This document shows positions 45,759 through 55,433 of a stretch of DNA of 64,000 nucleotides, piece by piece (within the stretch, counting starts at the first letter, position 1; each line of letters opens with the position of its first letter). The notes under the pieces are model-generated. The model saw only the letters and a program-made list of their open reading frames with translations, searched no databases and had not been told where the DNA came from. Source of the DNA: Gamsiella multidivaricata (Eukaryota > Mortierellomycota > Mortierellomycetes > Mortierellales > Mortierellaceae); NCBI RefSeq assembly GCF_025024155.1, contig NW_026251727.1, positions 186,001-250,000 of the forward strand, in the 5' to 3' direction. The translations under genes and the position numbers were made by a program.

Positions 45759-48700
45759 TTAGATGGCACGGATGCGCATGTCCTCGATCTTCTTCTGGAT
45801 TTCCGCCGGCGTCCTATCCAGCTCTTCGGCAATCATCCTCTTCTTATCGCCCGACAGCAAGTTATATTGCTCGCAGACATCTCCATCCACCGTTCCCTAT
45901 GTTACAAATTATTTCAGAAGAACAAAGAAAAAAAAGAAAAAAAAAAGAGCACGTTAGACGATATCACCAATCAATCAGTACACGCACATTTTTGCGCGGA
46001 AAAGAGGGCAGTCCGTGATTCGCACCTTGACAGGAACGTGGTAGCCGCGGTAAGAGAGGTGGTCGCGCCCTGCTAGTGGTGGCATCTCATTGCGCATATG
46101 CATCTCGAGCGTCTGGAAAAAGTCAATGTCCTCCTTTGTCTGAAACGGGATAAAAATTCCAATGCCTCCCAGGAACGACGTATACAAAACCATCTCGCGT
46201 CCTCCCGCCACAAAGCTCGTCTTCGCTAACGATGTCAAGATATCTCCCACATGGTAATGGGCCACCAAATCAACCTTATGCGCCGCTCCATGAAGGTAGC
46301 CCTTTCCGACTGACTTGCTTCCTGCCTCATCCTCATCAATCTCCTGGCTCAGCTTCAGAGGTAGTCGGTTCACGAAAAAGTTTCCGAACTTGTCTCCTGC
46401 CGCGACTGTATTGTAATCAATCATCGTCGAGCACGAGATCCACTTTGGCGATTTGTCATCCGCAAAGATCACAATCTTGTTGTCTGCTGCAATATACGAC
46501 GCATAATGTACTGATTCCTGCACATCCCCAATGATGATTCGTCCTCCTTGGTTATGCAGCGTCACAATGCTGTTCGGCATGTTGCGGTTCTCGCATTTCC
46601 GGAGCAGCTTCCGCTTGCCAAGGTCGTAGATCCGAAGCGTCTTGCCGATTCCTGCCAATAGTCGTCCCTGGAAGTGAAGAAGTGCGTGCGGGACCTCATC
46701 CACAGGCGTCTTGTGCACTAATTCCAAAGCCGCACCATCATCCACAAACTTGTAAATGTGAATAAATCCTGACGACAGAGACCTGGGTGACAAAGTCAAA
46801 TCTGCTGCAGTACCGACGGCCAAAAACAGCTGGCTTGCATCCGCAGCAAAGTTCAACACCGCCAAACTGAACGCTGCCTCGTTCTGCTCAAATTCCAGCT
46901 TGAATGTCGTCTCGCCTGTGCTGGGATTGAGGATCCTGACAAGCGACGCCCACTTTCCAGGTTGGGCCCTGGAATGTCCAAACACAGAGGGATCCAACTC
47001 ATCGTCCTCTTGTTCAAATCCAAGTTCTGCCAGCCTCTTCTTCTTTTCCAGTGTAGAATACGTCTGGTGATCCGTTTCGATAATGGCGATCGATTTGTGA
47101 ACAGGGTTGACAACAAACCGGCGGGGGGTGTATGTCAACGGCACAGCGGTTTCGTTAAACACCTGACCAAACTTTTCAATCGTAAAGATCTTGAGCTCGT
47201 TTCCTGCAATGGCGACAACTCCCTCCAGACACTGCTCCGATGTGAAGCTGGATGCAAACTCAAGTGCCTCATATGAGAGAGGGTTCAGGTGAATGCGCGA
47301 CTGCATCTGATAGCTGAGCCAGGGTCTGCTAGAAAGCGCCAAGACTGCCGGGTTTCCTGCCATGTTCAGTTCGAATAGTCTGACTGCACGGGCGCCCAGG
47401 AAGCGAGTACGGGTGTCGGAGAGCTGTCCAGTGGTCTGGTCCAAGACAGTGCGCAATAAAACTCCGTTTTGAAGACCAATGTTCAAGTACAGTGTTGTCA
47501 ACGATCCCTCTGTGATTTGATCCGGCATGTCGATCATCACCAACGATTCAGGCACAGCTGACAGGGCCTGCATACTGAGGGGTTCCAAACATGATGATGT
47601 GTCCAAACTGAGAATACGGACAGTGTTATCGTCGCATCCAACCGCCAAGAAGCGAACGCGCTTTCTCCCTTTGGGCAAGGGCTGAATGCTAAGGCAGGTG
47701 ACGTTACCAGGCATTTCCCTCCGCACATGCGATTCGCTCAAGTTGCCGCTGTCGTCGACCTCGAAATACACGAGCTCTCCTCCTGTCAATGCGATCACAA
47801 CCTGCTGCCTGTTGGTGGCAGCACGAACAATCTGCCTGCCTCCAGGTGCCCTCCATTCTGTGACCTGCTTGTTGGCGCGGATATGTCGAATGCCCTGAGG
47901 GTAGATTTGGAGCAGAGCATCCTGACCGAGCTGCTGCACTGCAATTGTGGGTGTTGTTGCCAGGAATCCAGTGTCGATGACCTCCTCGACTGTTTCACCA
48001 ATAGACAGAACCAATGTTGCGTTTGAGAAGGAGACAATGATATACTGGTCGTAGGGGTCATCAGCTGTCAAGCGAGTGGTCCAGACTGCTGTTGGATTGG
48101 CTGGCAAGGGTGAGACGGCCATCTCCGTGACCTCCAGTCCATGTCGCAATATCCTCATTGTTGATCTCGGCCCACGTCCGCACATAGCATAAATTTGAGG
48201 CGTGTCCTCATCCGTAAGATTAAGAACCTGTAAGGGTCAATAGGATAAAGTCGATTGTCAGCAAAAGTATAGTTCAAGGCTGTGGATATCGTAGAGGACA
48301 ATAACTCCGCATACCTTGGCGTCAGTCAAGGGTGCCATGCTAGTGAGCTCATCGACCAGAAGTAAGTTCTCCAGTGGTCTTGGCTTGAAGTACACTCGGG
48401 TGTTCAAATGTTCTCCATCGGTTTCCATAAAATCCTTGCTCGAGTATTCGGGGGTGTCATCGTCATCGCCCAGCTTCTCGAATTGGTAGAAATTACTAGT
48501 TAAAGCAAGCCAAAAAAAAAAAAAAAGAGAACTTGTCAGCATAGTGCAATGCCGATCGCTGATATCCAAGTAGCGCGAGTCTTGAATTCATTAACCACTT
48601 ACTGGTTCCCGAACTCGCTGGCAACAAATAAAAATCCACTCTTGAGAATACAAAGTCCTGACGCCACCGAAACGGTATCAAAGTATTTGATCTTGATCTC

Positions 48701-50126
48701 GTTTACGACGTCCCCGGTATAGTCAACCGTGACCTTGTACAAATCACCTTCCTCACTTTGCAACAACAAAAAGAATGAGTTCTATTTTGATGACAGAGTC
48801 CTTTAGCGTTAGTATTTACATGAAGATGATAAAGGCTACGCAATCTCCACCAGTAGCAGAAAGGGTGATGGTGCTTCTGTACCCTCATTTTGTGCACTAC
48901 TCCTGACACGATCAACAATCCGCGCTCCTTATTCTCCAATGGGTTCTCTCGTCTTGGTATAGGGACTGTGAGAGTAGCGGAGCCGATGTGTTTATATGTA
49001 ATGTAGTCTTCTGCGCAAACCAATACTCCTGAAGGTCCATCAGTGCCGCCGGGAACTACAATGATACAGGGTGAAGGATTAGTTGAACGGTCCATGATAT
49101 CGAATGCGTTAAACAATCCAAGTTCCTGCTTTATATTACCTGCAACCAGCATGTTTGATTTACGGTCGACAGCCTCGCTCCATTTCCTGACAACATGGTT
49201 CAGCCCAAGATCCAGTTCATAGTATGTCAGCATCTAAAAATGAGCAACAAAACATGCGGCGTTAGCAAGTAAGTTTCATCCTCATTGGGCGCATTGGTTC
49301 ATTCACTGTGATATGATTCATGGTGCACCTTTTCTGTCTCTTTGAGGGCTTCTCCAGTAGGGTCCCTGTCGGCTTCTGAGTAGTCTACTTCCAAGCAGGC
49401 AAAGATCGGATTCTCAAATCCAACGTCGACGCCTGTGCAGTAGTGAACGATGGTGTGGGATTTGTGTGCCTCCAATGGTGATCCGATCGTTAGTCTGGCA
49501 GCGATATCTCTGTTCAAAATGTACACCAGCTTTTGCTTCTCCATCGATCCTACACAAAAAGAACGTGAAAAAAACGCGTAAGTATTGTTGCTTCCGCATC
49601 GACAGTGTACACGAAAACCACAGGCTATGCATGCTTACCGATCATGACAGCGCGACCCTTGGGATCAATGGCAAGGTACTGTCCAGGGACGATCCTGCGA
49701 CATCCTGACCTGCCAAACGTCTCCTGGTGGACCTTTTCGAACACATTTTTGGTGGGGTTGTACTCCAAGATGACTATCCTTCCTGAGTCTGATCCGATCA
49801 CAATGTAATCTATGTTCAATTTCATCGTTCAAAAAAAAACTGTCAAATCGTTGACAATGAGCAGATGCTGGGTGTCATTCCTCGTGCGTCCTGTTGTTAC
49901 CTTTGGATGCCCCTGTCAGACGGAAAGAGGCCAGAGAGCGGATAACACCAAAGACATCGTGCGAGAGGACAGAGTGGACTTTGCCGGTCGTGGTATCGGG
50001 TCTAAGCAGCTCGATCCTGGAAACATGAGAGACGATCAGCTCTTGCTGCCTGGTTCCTGAAAAGTTTCCGAGGATCGCCTGGTTGATGGCATTAGGCGCC
50101 TGTAAGGTCAGGTTGTACAGAAACAT
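45759..50126 (-). CDS. RSE1: splicing factor 3B subunit 3 (SF3b130 / Rse1)
   Basis: Nine exons (49901-50126, 49639-49809, 49329-49549, 49140-49233, 48883-49055, 48603-48781, 48315-48495, 46026-48227, 45759-45896) sum to 1195 codons in frame, close to the family's usual 1200 or so. It begins [20 protein letters not shown]. It continues with beta-propeller A landmarks ([56 protein letters not shown]) and [16 protein letters not shown]. The CPSF A region contains RTVLD and [20 protein letters not shown]. It ends [20 protein letters not shown] and DMRIRAI. The protein scaffolds SF3b in the U2 snRNP for branch-site recognition. The 138-base last exon carries the C-terminal 45 residues. Exon joins agree with the SF3B3 alignment I know. 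Confidence 0.96.
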
Positions 50127-50435
50127 GGGTCAGGGTTGTTCGTGTCTCTGCTGGCTGCCTCTCTCGTGCAATGCTTTGTTGAAAGTGGAGTTGAAATGGG
50201 AGGTTGATCTCTATATCTCTATATTAACAAAAAAAAAGGTGACGTCAGCGTGTTCGCTCGCGAAGGCAAAAGATATGCCATGCCTTGGTAATAGATAGTC
50301 GCGGGTGGAATTCGAACGACAGCTGACCTGAGGCATGGGCTTTATAAGCTGATCTTGGAAGTTCTATTGACGACAGAAGAGCTGTAGGTTTAATCAGCCC
50401 ATGCCGCTTCGAGACTCCGTGTAAATTTTCATTGC

Positions 50436-50540
50436 ATTTTTTTTTTTTTTCGCACCGCTCCACCCAAGGGTGGAACCCAGTCCCTGAACCTCGTCTGGTT
50501 GTTGAGTCCGTCGTAGACGGAGACGCACTAGACCTCAGCA
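50436..50540 (-). mobile_element. SINE-like poly(A)-tailed insertion (minus strand)
   Basis: On the minus strand a GC-rich segment of about 90 bases runs from near 50540, containing GGACTGGGTTCCACCC and TGGGTGGAGCGGTGCG. It ends in A12 (T run at about 50439-50450). GGTTCCACCC resembles a pol III box B with one mismatch, and the body looks like other tRNA-derived SINE heads. No box A or target duplication was certain, so the class is tentative. Confidence 0.4.
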
Positions 50541-50661
50541 GCAAAAGACGGCTGTTTGAAATTTATCTTTGTTATGCTTGACACTTGTTTAATCCCAAGT
50601 ATTACGTCATAGCTAAGCCCCTGGAGCTGCCCTGGGGCCTCTTTCGGCATCCAGCGCTCTC

Positions 50662-50775
50662 GACTGGTAAACGCTGATTTCCCTAGCCTAGAGTCCCTCA
50701 CTAATAAATCCCACATATCCTCGTGGGTTCTAGTTATCAAAAAAAAAAAAAAAAAAAAGACTGGTAAACGCTGAT
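50662..50775 (+). mobile_element. retro-insertion copy A with 17-base target duplication
   Basis: A 60-base body (50679-50738) plus A20 tail (50739-50758), flanked by perfect copies of GACTGGTAAACGCTGAT at 50662-50678 and 50759-50775. The body contains a CCCAC...GTGGG hairpin just before the tail. Poly(A) plus target duplication is the signature of LINE-type target-primed reverse transcription. The short body suggests a 5'-truncated copy or a SINE. Confidence 0.85.
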
Positions 50776-50920
50776 GTAGCAGGCGGCACAGGTATTCGCA
50801 GGGTTGCCTCTGGATGGTCTCAACTGCAGGAGTTAGCATTGAACACGCAACAGCTACCAAGGAGGGCGGACAAACGATTGCTGAGTCGGTATCAGGGTCG
50901 TTTGAGGTTGGACGGGCGCA

Positions 50921-51049
50921 ACAGGTCGCGTAGCGAGATATAAACAAGAAAGTGGCTTCAAGGCCTTTGCGGACCATGCGTCGCGTGCTCATGGGGATTT
51001 ATGTTAATAAAAAAAAAAAAAAAAAAAAAAAAACAGGTCGCGTAGCGAG
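50921..51049 (+). mobile_element. retro-insertion copy B with 16-17-base target duplication
   Basis: Body 50938-51008, A25 tail to 51033, flanked by (A)CAGGTCGCGTAGCGAG at 50921-50937 and 51033-51049. The 3' end TTTGCGGACCATGCG, then CGTGCTCATGGGGATTTA, matches copy C with one mismatch, so B and C are the same family with different 5' truncation. Confidence 0.87.
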
Positions 51050-51136
51050 CAAGGCTTTGCGGACCATGCGTCTCGTGCTCATGGGGATTTATGTTATTAA
51101 AAAAAAAAAAAAAAAAAAAACGCGTAGCGAGCAAGG
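51039..51136 (+). mobile_element. retro-insertion copy C with 16-base target duplication, overlapping copy B's site
   Basis: Body 51055-51098 plus A22 tail, flanked by perfect CGCGTAGCGAGCAAGG at 51039-51054 and 51121-51136. Its left duplication overlaps copy B's right duplication, so two family members inserted within a few bases of each other. Confidence 0.87.
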
Positions 51137-51269
51137 CACGTGCGGTACTTGCCCATGCGGTCAGCGATTATGAAGCGAGGATATCTGTGTCGGTGTAGGC
51201 CGGGATGGGTGTAGCTATGCTGTTTGTAGGAGACGTTATGAGGCACAGCCTCTATGGACCACAAACGCC

Positions 51270-51304
51270 ATATCGTTGAGGATCCTTGTTAATAAATAAA
51301 AAAA
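51270..51304 (+). mobile_element. retro-insertion 3' end, copy D
   Basis: CATATCGTTGAGGATCCTTG followed by TTAATAAATAAAAAAAA resembles the 3' ends of A-C and E. A CAAACG...CGTTG stem is possible. No target duplication found, so it is probably older. Confidence 0.55.
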
Positions 51305-51344
51305 ATCGACTGGAAATTCGTAGGACAGTCGCTGTCAGCTGGAA

Positions 51345-51418
51345 GCTGCCGCGATACCTGAATCCCATGTCTTTGAGAGTTTTTATTGTTGAAAAAAAAA
51401 GCTGCTGCGATATACGAA
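51345..51418 (+). mobile_element. retro-insertion copy E with diverged 18-base target duplication
   Basis: 38-base insert with A9 tail, flanked by 18-base sequences (51345-51362 and 51401-51418) that match at 14 of 18 positions. The 3' end CCCATGTCTTTGAGAGTTTT resembles the other copies. Divergence implies an older insertion. Confidence 0.6.
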
Positions 51419-51498
51419 AGCCTTTGGCTACCGAGGGATCAAATAAAGCCATTTTATTGGGCATATTGCTGTGAGGTATCACGCGGGTCTCTCTCTCC

Positions 51499-51518
51499 AA
51501 AAAAAAAAAAAAAAAAAA
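51499..51518 (+). repeat. poly(A) run after a CT tract (possible further insertion)
   Basis: A20 follows GGTCTCTCTCTCC; the body does not clearly match copies A-E and no duplication was found. Confidence 0.5.
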
Positions 51519-51681
51519 GATGAACTTGTCGCGCGGTAACCATGGAATGGTTCTCCAAATGTATAGAGAATGAGGATATCGTCATATTATTCTGAAAAAA
51601 AGAGACGTGCCAATTTCTGGTACAAAAGCGCACGAAGCATGAGCCAACCTTCCTTCGATTCTCTTTCCCCTTTTCCTCATT

Positions 51682-52446
51682 ATGACAGATCAAAGTTTTG
51701 ACTCAAACATCCGCCGCTCAAAAACATGCCCTGCAGAACTCATACACATGCCCTCCACCGCCTTGGCACCGGTGCAACAGCAGGCCCCACCGCTCCCGTC
51801 CCCACATAACCCCACCCTTGCCATCCCCATGGGCAACGCCGACATCCCTGACGAACCAACCTCGCAGCTTCCAAGTGGCCCTATCCTTCAGAAATCTCGC
51901 CTCCAAAGAATACGACGCCGGATCGGTATAACAATAGAGGCCAAAGCTGCACACATCATCATCCTTATCCTCACCCTTGCCGATATCGCACTCATCATAC
52001 TCCAGATTGGGGCCAGCCTATTGCACTTGGATGAAACCGAAGAGGAGACCTGGTTCATCGCCCTATTCGGCCATCTGTCCCTGGCGATCGTGTCTATGTT
52101 CATGCTCGAGATCCTGCTCAAACTGTTTGCATTTGGTCCACGATACTTTTGGCGAGGAACACGACACGGTGTCCTACATCTCATCGATGCCATGATCATT
52201 ATCACCTCATTCATGCTGGAGATCTTTTTGCATGGTGCTGCAGAGGAGCTTACCGCTCTTCTGATTCTCTTCCGTCTCTGGCGCGTGGTGAAGCTGACAG
52301 GCACAGTTGCACTGGAGGTATCAGAGCATGACGAGGCGCGTGCCGCGGCCCTGGAGGCCAAGATTCAACATCTGGAACGGGAACTGGAGGAGTATCGACT
52401 AAAAGTGAGCCGGCTGGAAAGGTTCAATGATCTCCAAGGGCAATAA
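51682..52446 (+). CDS. voltage-gated proton channel, Hv1 type
   Basis: Single exon, 254 residues. A Pro-rich cytosolic N-terminus of about 80 residues ends in RLQRIRRRIG, followed by four membrane helices. S1 (about 88-113) carries Asp101 in LTLADIALIILQ, at the place of the proton-selectivity Asp of human Hv1. S2 (about 127-150) carries Glu143 and Lys147. S3 has Asp169 in LHLIDAMIIITSF. S4 holds the gating triad FRLWRVVKL (Arg198, Arg201, Lys204; human Hv1 has three Arg). The C-terminus is a coiled coil (EHDEARAAALEAKIQHLERE), as in dimeric Hv1. No pore domain follows S4, so it is a stand-alone voltage-sensor channel. It would extrude protons across the plasma or vacuolar membrane. AATAAA overlaps the stop (52442-52447). 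Confidence 0.92.
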   Translation: MTDQSFDSNIRRSKTCPAELIHMPSTALAPVQQQAPPLPSPHNPTLAIPMGNADIPDEPTSQLPSGPILQKSRLQRIRRRIGITIEAKAAHIIILILTLADIALIILQIGASLLHLDETEEETWFIALFGHLSLAIVSMFMLEILLKLFAFGPRYFWRGTRHGVLHLIDAMIIITSFMLEIFLHGAAEELTALLILFRLWRVVKLTGTVALEVSEHDEARAAALEAKIQHLERELEEYRLKVSRLERFNDLQGQ

Positions 52447-52695
52447 AAGACTATGCTTGTCAGACCCATACGCTGCTTCCTGATGTTACAATGAATGCTT
52501 TATTACTTGCCAGACAAGAACTGCAGGATTCATAGGCTAAACAAAACTCATCTGCTCAATACAAGTTCGAGCTCATGTACAGTTATTCCAGAGTAAGTGC
52601 GTCCAGAAAGAACGAACAAGTGTGATTAAACCATCCTGAATAATGAGGGCGACCGACTGTCCCTATGTCCCTGCGTAGTCCTGTGTCCTTGCTGA
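52447..52695. other. convergent spacer between Hv1 and MPP6
   Basis: 249 bases, 3' UTRs of both genes; nothing else seen. Confidence 0.5.
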
Positions 52696-53572
52696 TCATT
52701 CCTTGGGCTTCATAAACGTCCTTTGTTGTTGACCATTGGGTGTCCCTGGCTGACTGGATTTCTTTGGTGGTGGTGCCCTCCTGTTTGTCTTATGCTCCTT
52801 TGGTGCGCTGATCCTATTACCTGATGGCATTGGGGAAGACGATGAAGACTTTGCCTTCTTCGGTTTTTGACCGCGGCCCAGTTCCTCTGCCATCTCATCG
52901 TCGCCAATCTCGGCCTGACGTTCTCTCTTCAATTCGCGTTCCAATTGCTGCTCTCCTGTTGCTTTCTGTGCGGTTTTCTATTATTCAAAAATAGAAAAAA
53001 GATATAAAAAAAAATGGTGTTAGTCATAACTGACATCAGATCTGCCGTCTCGTCGCCCCATGAAATCAAGGAGTTTGCACCAACCTCGACATTCTGGTTG
53101 AACTTTTGAAATGAAACCCTTCCGACGCTTGACCGCTCCGCTGCATCCATTTGCAAGAAGCTAGGTTCATACTCGACTTGGAATTTACTAAGATCCCACA
53201 TGCGATAGATAGTTTAGTTCCCTCAAAATGAACACATGTCGCTGCTCGTCCCGTAACAAACGTAGGGCTCCCTTACGGCTTGGGCAGATCAAAGGCCTTT
53301 TGGTCAATAACCCAGTGTGCCTCTGAAATCACCCGCACTTGCTCCTGCTCTAGTTTCTCCCTGGTCTCTCTCTCCTGTTGTCTCTGCATGAACTATAGGA
53401 GAGAAAGAGAACAAAGAACAAGTTGACGCGAGATTTAGTATCCATGTCCTTATTCGGGCTGCCAATACCGGAGTGCCGCACAGCCACCTCTATCTTTGGT
53501 GTGAAGTATGCAACTAACCTTCATGGTCATCAATTTGCCCGAGAGGGCTTTCTTGTGGGGTATTTCGGCCAT
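52696..53572 (-). CDS. MPP6: M-phase phosphoprotein 6 / Mpp6, nuclear exosome cofactor
   Basis: Four exons (53519-53572, 53277-53392, 53085-53187, 52696-52977) give 184 residues in frame. The family hallmarks are present: the N-terminal exosome/Mtr4-contact motif (MAEIPHKKALSGKLMTMKFM, then QRQQERETREKLEQEQ) and EAHWVIDQKAFDLPKP. The middle block contains FLQMDAAERSSVGRVSFQKFN, and a Lys/Arg-rich RNA-binding tail ends in RTFMKPKE. The C-terminal FMKP end matches MPP6 orthologues. The protein bridges Rrp40/Rrp6 and Mtr4 in nuclear RNA decay and 5.8S processing. It is divergent from the SPOUT gene with 226 bases between starts. Confidence 0.93.
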
Positions 53573-53798
53573 GGCGAGGGATGTGTTGTTGTGCGCCGGG
53601 CTGCGAGGGTGAGGAAGAATGAGAGAAAGAGATGCTACTTGGAGTCCCTTTTGCTTCCACCAAGAATCATGGACACGGTCACAAAAGAACCAAAATGACA
53701 ACAAAGAAAAAAGAAAAAAAAGGTGCCGCGAGACGCTTCGCCGAACCTGTTGAGCACCGCACACACCCCTTCAACAATACAAGCAATACATATACGCC
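53573..53798. promoter_or_regulatory. shared divergent promoter MPP6 / SPOUT methyltransferase
   Basis: 226 bases between head-to-head start codons, containing A-rich (AAAGAAAAAAGAAAAAAAAG at 53704-53723) and C/A-rich stretches. Coordinated expression is plausible but not shown. Confidence 0.5.
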
Positions 53799-55306
53799 AT
53801 GGAAGAGAATCGAGGCCACAAGGTACACAAACAAGATATGTCCTAGCACCAGAGCGATGAAGCTGTGCCAGCACATCCTTTCGTCCTCGGACTCAAACTG
53901 ATATGTTCTGTATTTATCCTTAGCGTAAAAAAACCTACGACAACAAAGAAAGATCAGGACCGGACTACGAGGTCAGCAACAACAAGAGGACGGATAGGGA
54001 CAACGACAAAGGCGAACAGAAACCAAAACCCCCATCACTACAACAACTCCAGCACGCAGCCCAACTTGCATACCAGTTCCCCGTCCCAGAGAAAGGTCGC
54101 AAGTGGACTGTCTCGATCGCCTTGCCTGGAAGCATCCTCGATGGATCTCTCACTGTGGAGTTGAAGACATATCTTGTTGGACAGGTGAGTTTGCATTTGC
54201 CTTGCTGGATCTTCGTTGCCTTATCGACACATCATACGTACTCTGTCATCTCAACTAACAATTGCTCCGATGACACCCCTAGATTGCAAGGGCGTGCGTG
54301 ATGTTCAACGTGGATGAAATTGTGATTTACAACGAATCTGCCAAAGGACTATCAAAGGAGAACCTCGGAAAGGACGATTATCTACCCAAATCTGACCCCA
54401 ATCTCTTCATGGGTCGTGTACTTCAATACCTTGAGACACCTCTCTACCTCCGGAAACTTCTTTTCCCAATGCATCGTGATCTCAAATTCGCAGGACTTCT
54501 TAACCCGTTGGACCCCCCACACCATGTCCACCTCGACGAACGGTCGCTTTACCGTGAGGGCGTTGTTGTACGGGCACGCGACCAAAACTACTCGATCGTC
54601 AATTGTGGGATGCGCAAGGAGGTCTTGATCGATCGACTCGTCCCAACAGGATCTAGAGTCACCGTCAAGATCCATGGTGCGGAAAAGGATAAGAAGAAGA
54701 TGGATAAGAACGCAAAGACTCAGGCAGCAATCACTGCCATGGAGGCCAGTCTATCGGACGATAAGAGTGCTCTTCAAAAGTACTTCATGGGCACAGTTGT
54801 CTCACCAAAGATACCGAGAGAGGAGACGGGCTACTACTGGGGCTACCAGGTCAGATTGGCGGACGCAATCTCCAAAGTTTTCACCGAATCACCATTCCCT
54901 GTAAGTTGGGACCCCCCCCCCCCCTCCCCTTTCTCCCTTATCTCACTACGCATTGCTTTCGCTTTATCGCCTCAAACCAACTAACCCGCCCTTTCTTTAT
55001 TTATGACAGAACGGGTACGATTTAACGATCGGGACAGCAGATAAAGGAACACCTATTTCACCAACTGTTATGTCCTCAGTTCCACATTTTTCACACGCCC
55101 TTATCGTCTTTGGAGGTTCCTCCGGCATCGAGACCGCTGTCGAGGCGGACGAGGATTTGAAGTGCGACGCAGACGAAACCAAGGATATGTTTGATTTCTG
55201 GCTTAACACCTGCCCAGCCCAAGGAAGTCGTGTTATCAGGACAGAGGAGGCCCTTTTAATCACCATGGCCGCGTTACAGGGCACGCTGGCATCCCAGGGC
55301 ATCTGA
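53799..55306 (+). CDS. SPOUT-family RNA methyltransferase (C9orf114/SPOUT1 type)
   Basis: Four exons (53799-53822, 53924-54184, 54283-54900, 55010-55306) give 399 residues. A basic tail is followed by the SPOUT fold: KGRKWTVSIALPGSILDG, ARACVMFNVDEIVIYNE, LRKLLFPMHRDLKFAGLLNP and RALNPLDPPHH-like conserved loops. The C-terminal trefoil-knot/SAM region contains YDLTIGTADKGTPIS, HALIVFGGSSGIETAVE and WLNTCPAQGSRVIRTEEA. The GGSSGIE and NxxPxQGSRxxRTEEA motifs are diagnostic for the C9orf114 family, which methylates large-subunit rRNA uridine in animals. All joins are phase-consistent. Nuclear or nucleolar location is inferred from the Lys/Arg-rich N-terminus. Confidence 0.94.
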
Positions 55307-55332
55307 GCGTGCCTCAGCACCATTATAGCGTT

Positions 55333-55338
55333 AATAAA
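55333..55338 (+). terminator. AATAAA poly(A) signal of the SPOUT gene
   Basis: Canonical hexamer 27 bases after the stop, in the 127-base gap to the convergent DHX29 gene. Confidence 0.55.
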
Positions 55339-55433
55339 ATGACATTTCTCATTTGGCATCACAATCGAATCCATTTATTGAGGTTGCAAAGGAAATGCAT
55401 TTTTATACCCTCTTGGGATCTATAACGTCTCCG

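Larger units (their letters stand above)
50127..51681. other. intergenic region filled with poly(A)-tailed retro-insertions
   Basis: 1.55 kb between RSE1 and the Hv1 channel. It holds at least five short segments ending in poly(A) runs of 9-25 bases on the plus strand, and one SINE-like segment on the minus strand. Three of the plus-strand copies have direct flanking duplications (described separately). No protein-coding gene seen; ORFs here are read through these inserts. Confidence 0.75.

Noticed and set aside
50278..50345. tRNA-like TTCGAA and TTATAA sequence on the minus strand near RSE1
   Set aside because: The T arm does not pair and no acceptor stem can be formed; likely part of repeat debris.
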